A DNA stretch of 64,000 nt from Candidatus Ferrigenium bremense (GTDB lineage: Bacteria > Pseudomonadota > Gammaproteobacteria > Burkholderiales > Gallionellaceae), in contig JAGRPI010000012.1 of assembly GCA_019449635.1 (NCBI GenBank), positions 1-64,000 on the forward strand, read 5' to 3'. Made by a program: the position numbers and the translations under genes. Numbering within the stretch: position 1 is the first letter of the stretch; each line of letters opens with the position of its first letter. Positions 58,521-64,000 of this stretch are shown here, in pieces. The notes below the pieces were generated by a model, which searched no databases, was not told where the DNA came from, and saw only the letters and a program-made list of their open reading frames with translations.

Positions 58521-60938
58521 TTATTCCAATGCCGCAGAGCTGTCACGCATAGTCAGGGAAAGGGCTTCCGGGCTGATGCGCAAGGCCGCTCCCGTCGGGC
58601 ATGACCTGACGCAGGCTGGTCCCGATACATTATCCTTGCACAAGTCGCACTTGATTGCCTTCTTGGGCAAATCATCATCAGGAAGGCGATTTTTTTCGTC
58701 ATGATTGGCGCCCCCCAGCAGTGCTTGCCATAAACCCGGTTTTTTGAACTTTGGATCAACAGCCACCATCTGGATAGCATCGTAAGGGCAGTTGTTTTTG
58801 CAATTGCTGCATCCAATGCAGCCGTCCGCAATGAAAACCTCACCGTTGACCGACCTGTGAATAACATTAGGCGGGCAATCCTGCATGCAGTATGGATGCT
58901 CGCAATGGCGGCATGAAGTGGGCAGATGAGTGTGGCCGTGGGTAGGACCGGCTTCGCGGTCAAAAAGCGAGATGCCTCCGTGCGTATTCGCACAGGCAGT
59001 TTCACAATTGTTGCAACGGATGCAAAGCGAATAATCGATCAATAATACGTCGGTTGCTTCGCCAACACCCTGCTGAATGAGAAATGTAAACAAATTGCCC
59101 GGTTTGCCCTGAGGCTCGATCATTTTTTTGTCATGGGCATTTTCGCGATAGCGTGCAGCAAGAAGGTCGCGCAGGTCCGTATTACGCTCCAGCGCAGCGA
59201 TAACCACAGGGGCTTTGAGCAGGACGACCTCAGTTGCTGAAGCGGCACGTGCTGTCTTTGAGCGCGGCTTATCCGAGATAAGTGCCATTTCGCCGAAATA
59301 ATTACCGGTAATGACATATGACAACACATCCTCTTTCCCACCCGTCATCTGGGAGATGATCACCGAGCCGCGCCGGATCAGATATAGCCCGTCGGCTTTG
59401 TCGCCCTGATGGAACAAGACATCCCCGGCTTTATATCGTCTGATCGTTGCGCCCTGCAACAAATAGTTCAATTCACTTTCCGGGAGGGTATTGGTCAGGC
59501 AGTTGCGAACTACCCGTTTCATCGATACCTCGTCGAGCTTCCGGCGTACAGACTCTACGGAATTAATCAACTTAAGCATCGAGCGACGCGGCGTTTCGAT
59601 AAGCACACAATCCGTAATTGCCTTAATCGTGGCTGATCTGCGGCGCCCGGATATCAGCCCCATCTCGCCAAAGAAGTTGCCTGCCTTGGTCTGGAAATAG
59701 ATTTCGCTGCCATCCTTGGCTTTAACAAAAACGGCGAGTTCCCCTTCCAGAATCGAGAAAAAGCTGCTGGTGTAATCATCGTAATTGAAAATGGTTTCAT
59801 TCGGCCTGGGAGTCAAAACGCAGCTTTCGAGCAGCAGTTCACGCAGCTGCAATGCGGTAAGGTCGGCCAATATAGGCGCATTACGCCGGATGATGGCGAG
59901 GCCCTCGTTGACAGAACATGAGGCATTGAAACTGGAGATTTTTTGCTTGAGGAGCGGTTCATCCGCCGCCACTACCGGATTTCCGAGGATATATTCGATC
60001 ACCTCGTAACCATGGTTCAACGCCTGCTTGATAAGCGGGCAGCCGCCGAGCGCGCCGATAATATAGAGGCCGGGTACATTCGACTCGTATTGTTCCGATA
60101 ACTCCGGTGCCGAGCTTATGTCGCTATTGGGAAACTTGACACCAAAACTTTCCAGCAGTTTGCGCGGTGGACTGGCGCCAAGACGCGCAATGACGCGATG
60201 ACAATTAATGATCTCGACGCCTTCGGAAGTTTTTGCAACAACTCTCAGCAAGAAACCGTTTTCCGTATCAGCGTCGATATGGTCGATGCCTGCACTGACC
60301 CGGGGTTCAATCCGGCCCGCCTTGATGGCAGCTTGCAGCATGAGGAAGTTCCCTTCCTTGCAGCGGCTAAATTCTTCCTCGCGATTGATGAGGATCACCC
60401 GATTCTGCTGTGCGAGTGCGAGCGCATTTTCCACACCGGCATCCCCGCCCCCCACCACCACGATAGTTTCGTCTTTGAACTCTTCCGGATCATCGAGCTG
60501 ATATTGCACATTCGGGAGGTCTTCACCCTGCACGCCGAGCTTGTTAATGTTGCCCTGGAGCCCGATTGCAAGCACTACAAACTCGGCATTTATGGTTTGC
60601 TCGGAAGACAGCGTGACATGGAAGTCGCCGCGCTCGCCCTTTATCCCGTCAACCTGTGCGCCCAAGCGCAGGTTGACCTTATATCTCTGAATGTCCTCGT
60701 GCCATGTTTCAAGAATGTTTTCACGAGTCCCCGCTGCAAATGCCATCGGGCTGCGGAGCGGCAGCACGGCAGGCTCCGCCATGACAAGCTTGCCCTTCTG
60801 ATATTTATGGATGGTATTGGCGGGATGTTGCCCTGCTTCCAGCAGAACATGCGAAATTCCCAGCTCGGCAGCATGCGTAGCCGCAGAAAGGCCGGCTGGC
60901 CCCGCACCAATGATGGCAATCTTGAATTTTTCAGTCAT
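58521..60938 (-). CDS. FAD oxidoreductase with two cNMP domains and ferredoxin clusters
   Basis: 805 aa. Residues 1-320: two-dinucleotide-fold reductase, FAD motif IAIIGAGPAGLSAATHAAELG and NAD(P) motif VVVGGGDAGVENALALA. About 355-460 and 475-600: two cyclic-nucleotide-binding domains, cassettes FFGEMGLISGRRRSATI and YFGEMALISDKPRSKTA, both with Glu and Arg. About 620-800: ferredoxin type with four Cys sets (CIRCNNCETAC, CRHCEHPYCMQDCP, CIGCSNCKNNCP, CDLCKD/CVRSCP), as in DmsB/HybA proteins. No signal peptide, so cytoplasmic. Flavin, FeS and cNMP switch in one chain; the next genes are a b-type membrane protein and a multiheme cytochrome. Confidence 0.93.
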   Translation of the reverse strand: MTEKFKIAIIGAGPAGLSAATHAAELGISHVLLEAGQHPANTIHKYQKGKLVMAEPAVLPLRSPMAFAAGTRENILETWHEDIQRYKVNLRLGAQVDGIKGERGDFHVTLSSEQTINAEFVVLAIGLQGNINKLGVQGEDLPNVQYQLDDPEEFKDETIVVVGGGDAGVENALALAQQNRVILINREEEFSRCKEGNFLMLQAAIKAGRIEPRVSAGIDHIDADTENGFLLRVVAKTSEGVEIINCHRVIARLGASPPRKLLESFGVKFPNSDISSAPELSEQYESNVPGLYIIGALGGCPLIKQALNHGYEVIEYILGNPVVAADEPLLKQKISSFNASCSVNEGLAIIRRNAPILADLTALQLRELLLESCVLTPRPNETIFNYDDYTSSFFSILEGELAVFVKAKDGSEIYFQTKAGNFFGEMGLISGRRRSATIKAITDCVLIETPRRSMLKLINSVESVRRKLDEVSMKRVVRNCLTNTLPESELNYLLQGATIRRYKAGDVLFHQGDKADGLYLIRRGSVIISQMTGGKEDVLSYVITGNYFGEMALISDKPRSKTARAASATEVVLLKAPVVIAALERNTDLRDLLAARYRENAHDKKMIEPQGKPGNLFTFLIQQGVGEATDVLLIDYSLCIRCNNCETACANTHGGISLFDREAGPTHGHTHLPTSCRHCEHPYCMQDCPPNVIHRSVNGEVFIADGCIGCSNCKNNCPYDAIQMVAVDPKFKKPGLWQALLGGANHDEKNRLPDDDLPKKAIKCDLCKDNVSGPACVRSCPTGAALRISPEALSLTMRDSSAALE

Positions 60939-61127
60939 CGACTATTTCTACCGCCGGTTTTTTGAGCCATATTCTATTGCGACATCATCCAAAATGGACA
61001 CAAATTTCTAGCTTGACCGGACTCATTATAAGTTGGCGTATCGCATTGCGGCATATATGATTTCCTGGCGCAGGGATGCGAAATCTGATCCGCCGTGTTT
61101 CGATAAGCGGTTGGCTAAGTGTTAGTA

Positions 61128-61156
61128 TTGACACAACTATACACTGTATGTATATT
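61128..61156 (+). promoter_or_regulatory. Sigma70 promoter for the second SHP gene
   Basis: TTGACA, 17-bp spacer, TATATT. ATACACTGTAT within the spacer is a short inverted repeat that could be an operator. 62 bases before the ATG. Confidence 0.8.
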
Positions 61157-61217
61157 TGAAATTGCAGTACAAATTAAACGAAATACAAACTTAACTCCTT
61201 AGGAGGGGCTTTTAAAA

Positions 61218-61637
61218 ATGCGTAAATTTGCTTATGTTATGCTTGCGACTCTCGGTTTTTTCAGTCTGCCTGCTCAGGCAGATGTGGATGGTGCGAAACA
61301 ATTCGTTAAACAATATCAAGCTCTTGTAAAAGGGGTTAATCCTACCTACGTTTTGAATGCGGATGCGGGGCGTGCGTTTTATATCAAAAAGCATACCGTG
61401 AAGGGCAAGCAGGTAGCTTGCACAGATTGCCATGGTGATAATCCTGCAGCTGTCGGCAAGCATTCACAAACTGGAAAGAAGATCGCTTCCCTTTCCCCTA
61501 CCGTCAACCCAAAACGTTTCTCTAATCTGAAAAAGACAGAAGAAACTTTTGATATACACTGCAACGACATTCTTGAGAGGAACTGCACATCTCAGGAAAA
61601 AGGCGACTATATAGTCTACGTATTGTCGACCAAGTAA
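61218..61637 (+). CDS. Second SHP-type monoheme cytochrome c (DUF1924)
   Basis: 139 aa, the same length as the SHP gene at 20319. Signal peptide ends AQA; heme motif CTDCH; then DNPAAVGKHSQTGKKIASLSPTVNP and HCNDILERNCTSQEKGDYIVYVL, which align residue by residue with DNPAAPGKHAKTGKAIEPLAP and NCNDVLSRVCTPQEKGDVLAYLL. The Asn heme-ligand region and Cys pair are kept. Good promoter, TTAGGAGGGG site and a terminator, so it is a separate unit, away from any dhc or b561 gene. Partner may be the minus-strand redox cluster next to it. Confidence 0.9.
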   Translation: MRKFAYVMLATLGFFSLPAQADVDGAKQFVKQYQALVKGVNPTYVLNADAGRAFYIKKHTVKGKQVACTDCHGDNPAAVGKHSQTGKKIASLSPTVNPKRFSNLKKTEETFDIHCNDILERNCTSQEKGDYIVYVLSTK

Positions 61638-61658
61638 TTTAGCAGCAGTTGCCAAGAC

Positions 61659-61690
61659 GCAGCCCACATTTTTGTGGGCTGCTTTGTTTT
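61659..61690 (+). terminator. Rho-independent terminator after second SHP gene
   Basis: GCAGCCCACA / TGTGGGCTGC with TTTT loop, followed by TTTGTTTTT. Confidence 0.95.
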
Positions 61691-61749
61691 TATCTGAAAG
61701 AATGTTAGCGTTTCCCTATGGCGGACGTTATTTGGAGCGATAAATATTT

Positions 61750-62115
61750 ATGGTTACTTTGCCGGAATTGAAGCAGGTTTTTGATAATCTCGATGAGGGG
61801 ATTGTTTTTATCGATCAAGACCGCCGCGTTGTGGCAATCAATGAAGCGGCTACCCGCATGCTGGGGCAGGAACGCGACGCTACTCTGAACAAACTCTGTC
61901 CCAGCCTTTTCCAGGGGACAGATTGCGCGAGGGATTGTGAAAAGAGTGACCATTGCACGCTTATGGTTGAAACAAAGCAAGAAAGGAAGTTTCAGGATCT
62001 TGTCGTGCGGCGACCGGACGGTGCGTTGGTTCAGTTGCGCATGTGGGCCATAGTGCTGCCCTCTGATGGATCATCAAAGCACTGCGCTGTGGTATTGCGC
62101 GGAACGAATTGGTGA
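61750..62115 (+). CDS. Stand-alone PAS domain protein with Cys cluster
   Basis: 121 aa, a single PAS domain (VFDNLDEGIVFIDQDRRVVAINEAATRMLGQERDATLNK) with no output domain. Four Cys in CPSLFQGTDCARDCEKSDHC, a pattern found in PAS domains at the front of sigma54 activators, where it may hold metal or an iron-sulfur cluster or sense redox. It may be a regulator fragment left by deletion or an adaptor acting on another protein. Lies between the SHP gene and a copper pump. Confidence 0.8.
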   Translation: MVTLPELKQVFDNLDEGIVFIDQDRRVVAINEAATRMLGQERDATLNKLCPSLFQGTDCARDCEKSDHCTLMVETKQERKFQDLVVRRPDGALVQLRMWAIVLPSDGSSKHCAVVLRGTNW

Positions 62116-62186
62116 GGTTCGGCACGTGAAGTGGATGGTCCGCGGCTTCAGGGCGGACGGACTTGTTCAGCGTTTCCTTGGACGGA

Positions 62187-64000
62187 TTAAGACGTGCTTT
62201 CCGGCCGGTTCTTCTCCTGCCACCATGCGTAGATGACGGGAATGACGATGAGAGAAAGCAGCGGAGCGGTAATCATGCCGCCCACCAGAGGCGCGGCGAT
62301 GCGCTTCATCACATCTGCGCCAGTGCCGGAGCTGACCATCACCGGAATCAAACCGGCTACGATCACCGATACCGTCATTATTTTCGGACGGATGCGCAGC
62401 AGCGCTCCGTGAACGATGGCAAGCTGCAAGCTCTGGTGGTTCACCGGTTGGCCAGACCGGCGGAGTTCCGCGATGGACTGGTCCAGATAGAGCAACATGA
62501 CCACGCCGAACTCGGCCGCCACCCCGGCCAACGCGATGAAGCCGACTGCGACCGCTACCGACAGGTGGTAGCCCAGCAAGTACACCAGCCAGAAGCCGCC
62601 CGCCAGGGAAAAAGGCAGGCACAGCACGACCAGTAGCACCTTGCCGGAATGGCGGAAATTCAAATAAAGCAGCAGCACTACCAGCAGCAGTGTGAGCGGT
62701 ATCACCCACATGAAACGTTCCTTGGCATACTGCAAACTGGCGTATTGCCCTGACCAGGCAATGGCGTAGCCCGGTTGCATGACAACATTTTTTGCCACCG
62801 CGGCCTGCGCGTCCGCTATGTAACCGCCCAAATCGCGCCCGGCAAAATCGAGGTAAACATAGGCAACCAAACGGCCGTTTTCGCTCTTGATCTCGACCGG
62901 ACCATCATTCACGCTTATCTTTGCTATCGTTCCCAGCGACACTTGCGCACCGGAAGGCGTCGTGATGCGGCTAGCCGCAAGCGCGGTGAGCGAATCGCGG
63001 AAAGCGCGCTGATAGCGCAGGTTGATCGGGAAACGGTTGCGCCCTTCGATCAGCATGCCGATGTTTTCTCCGCCGATGGCGCCCTGCACCAGGCGCTGCA
63101 CATCGGCTGCGGTAACGCCGTAACGCGCCGCCTGCACACGATCCAATGCGATATCTACGTAGCGCCCGCCGGAAGCGCGGTCGGCAAAAGCGTTGCGCGT
63201 GCCAGGTACGGAATTTTTTATGGTCTCTTCGATTTGCATGGCCAGTGTGCTGATGCCGGCAAGATCGGGGCCGGTAACCTTGATTCCCAGCGGCGTGCGT
63301 ATGCCGGTTGACAGCATGTCTATGCGCGTGCGGATCGGATACCCCCAGGAATTGGTCAGTCCCGGCAGGCGTACCTGGTTGTCCAGTTTGCGGATCAGAC
63401 CCTCCATGGTTTCGCCGGGCGGCCACTGCTCGCGCGGTTTGAGCTGGATCGTGGTTTCCAGCATCGAAAGCGGCGCCGGGTCGGTTGCGGTATCAGCGCG
63501 TCCGGCCTTGCCGAACACGTGCTCGACCTCGGGCATCTGTGCGATCAGGCGGTCAGTGATCTGCATGATATTCGCCGCTTCGTCTATCGACACGCCGGGC
63601 AGGGTGGTGGGCATATAAAGCAAGTCACCCTCGTTGAGCGGCGGCATGAACTCGCTGCCCAGTTTTGCAATCGGCCAGGCGGCGCTCAGCAAAAACAGCA
63701 GGCACAGCGACAGGGCAATTTTGCGTTTTTGCAGTGCGGACATCAGCAGCGGACGGTAAAGCGCATGCAGCAGCCGGTTCAGCGGGTTGCTCTGTTCGTG
63801 GGCGATGCGCCCGCGGATGAAATAACCCATCAGCACCGGGGCCAGAGTGATCGCAAGCGCCGCACTTGCGGCCATGGCATAGGTCTTGGTATAGGCGAGC
63901 GGAGCGAACAGCTTGCCTGCCTGTCCGGTGAGCGTCAGTACCGGCAGGAAGGATACGGTGATGATCAGCAGCGAAAAGAACAAGGCAGGCCCTACCTCGA
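62187..64000 (-). CDS. cusA: CusA-like copper/silver RND efflux pump, 5'-partial
   Basis: About 604 C-terminal residues; the gene runs on past the window edge in the same frame (VGPALFFSLLIITVSFLPVLTL), so the track Met is internal. HME-RND features: MSTG-type segment IRTRIDMLSTGIRTPLGIKV with the methionine used for Cu(I)/Ag(I) in CusA, PTTLPGVSIDEA, and the C-terminal helices (FRHSGKVLLVVLCLPFSLAGGFWLVYLLGYHLSVAVAVGFIALAGVAAEFGVVMLLYL). Exports Cu(I)/Ag(I) with CusB and CusC. Choice of copper over zinc/cobalt rests on the methionine; the copper enzyme NirK is 7 kb away. Confidence 0.9.
   Translation of the reverse strand, partial: EVGPALFFSLLIITVSFLPVLTLTGQAGKLFAPLAYTKTYAMAASAALAITLAPVLMGYFIRGRIAHEQSNPLNRLLHALYRPLLMSALQKRKIALSLCLLFLLSAAWPIAKLGSEFMPPLNEGDLLYMPTTLPGVSIDEAANIMQITDRLIAQMPEVEHVFGKAGRADTATDPAPLSMLETTIQLKPREQWPPGETMEGLIRKLDNQVRLPGLTNSWGYPIRTRIDMLSTGIRTPLGIKVTGPDLAGISTLAMQIEETIKNSVPGTRNAFADRASGGRYVDIALDRVQAARYGVTAADVQRLVQGAIGGENIGMLIEGRNRFPINLRYQRAFRDSLTALAASRITTPSGAQVSLGTIAKISVNDGPVEIKSENGRLVAYVYLDFAGRDLGGYIADAQAAVAKNVVMQPGYAIAWSGQYASLQYAKERFMWVIPLTLLLVVLLLYLNFRHSGKVLLVVLCLPFSLAGGFWLVYLLGYHLSVAVAVGFIALAGVAAEFGVVMLLYLDQSIAELRRSGQPVNHQSLQLAIVHGALLRIRPKIMTVSVIVAGLIPVMVSSGTGADVMKRIAAPLVGGMITAPLLSLIVIPVIYAWWQEKNRPESTS

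Overview
The window reads as a chromosomal segment of a Betaproteobacterium. The gene orders ychF-pth-rplY-prs-tRNA(Gln)-ispE-lolB-TPR lipoprotein, ruvCAB-ybgC-tolQRAB-pal-cpoB-queE-queC and divergent lptFG / pepA-holC-valS are characteristic of that class. The cytochrome content (two SHP-type cytochromes, a diheme cytochrome, b-type cytochromes, copper nitrite reductase) suggests a respiratory or lithotrophic member of the Nitrosomonadales, perhaps near Gallionellaceae. That placement is inference; no rRNA is present.

Layout. 1-514: end of a Lys/Ala-repeat histone H1-like gene. 0.9-10.4 kb (minus strand): ychF, pth, rplY, prs, tRNA-Gln, ispE, lolB, TPR lipoprotein, a ParA-type ATPase and a HerA-like ATPase. 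10.4-20.2 kb (plus): yebC, ruvCAB, ybgC, Tol-Pal, queE, queC, tRNA-Lys, tRNA-Thr. 20.3-25.4 kb: SHP / diheme cytochrome / cytochrome b561 with a QseBC-like two-component pair, then TerC and UspA. 25.5-43.6 kb: a dense signalling region with a CHASE2 Ser/Thr kinase, PP2C phosphatase, FHA protein, CHASE2 adenylate cyclase, metallo-beta-lactamase-fold candidate phosphodiesterase, GAF-PilB-like ATPase, GAF-HD-GYP phosphodiesterase, a sigma54-driven type IV pilin, a candidate pilin glycosyltransferase, an M48 protease, a Ser/Thr kinase fused to a cyclic-nucleotide domain, and TusA. 43.6-52.9 kb: valS, holC, pepA, lptFG and an ECF sigma / DUF3619 / DUF3106 operon. 53-64 kb: cytochrome c, nirK, then a minus-strand cluster of a flavoprotein with two cNMP domains and ferredoxin clusters, a b-type membrane protein and an FHA-like multiheme cytochrome; a second SHP cytochrome, a Cys-rich PAS protein and the end of a CusA-like copper pump.

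Two themes stand out. First, signalling is wired to machinery: cAMP synthesis, candidate cAMP breakdown, a cNMP-fused kinase, FHA readers and c-di-GMP turnover surround type IV pilus genes, while cNMP and FHA-like modules also sit inside an apparent electron-transfer complex beside nirK. Second, the window is seeded with short palindromic repeat families. Several copies lie in frame inside genes (valS twice, HD-GYP, a QseC-like kinase, tolA, pepA) or appear to supply start or stop codons (ruvC, pth, valS, tusA), much like the Rickettsia palindromic elements.
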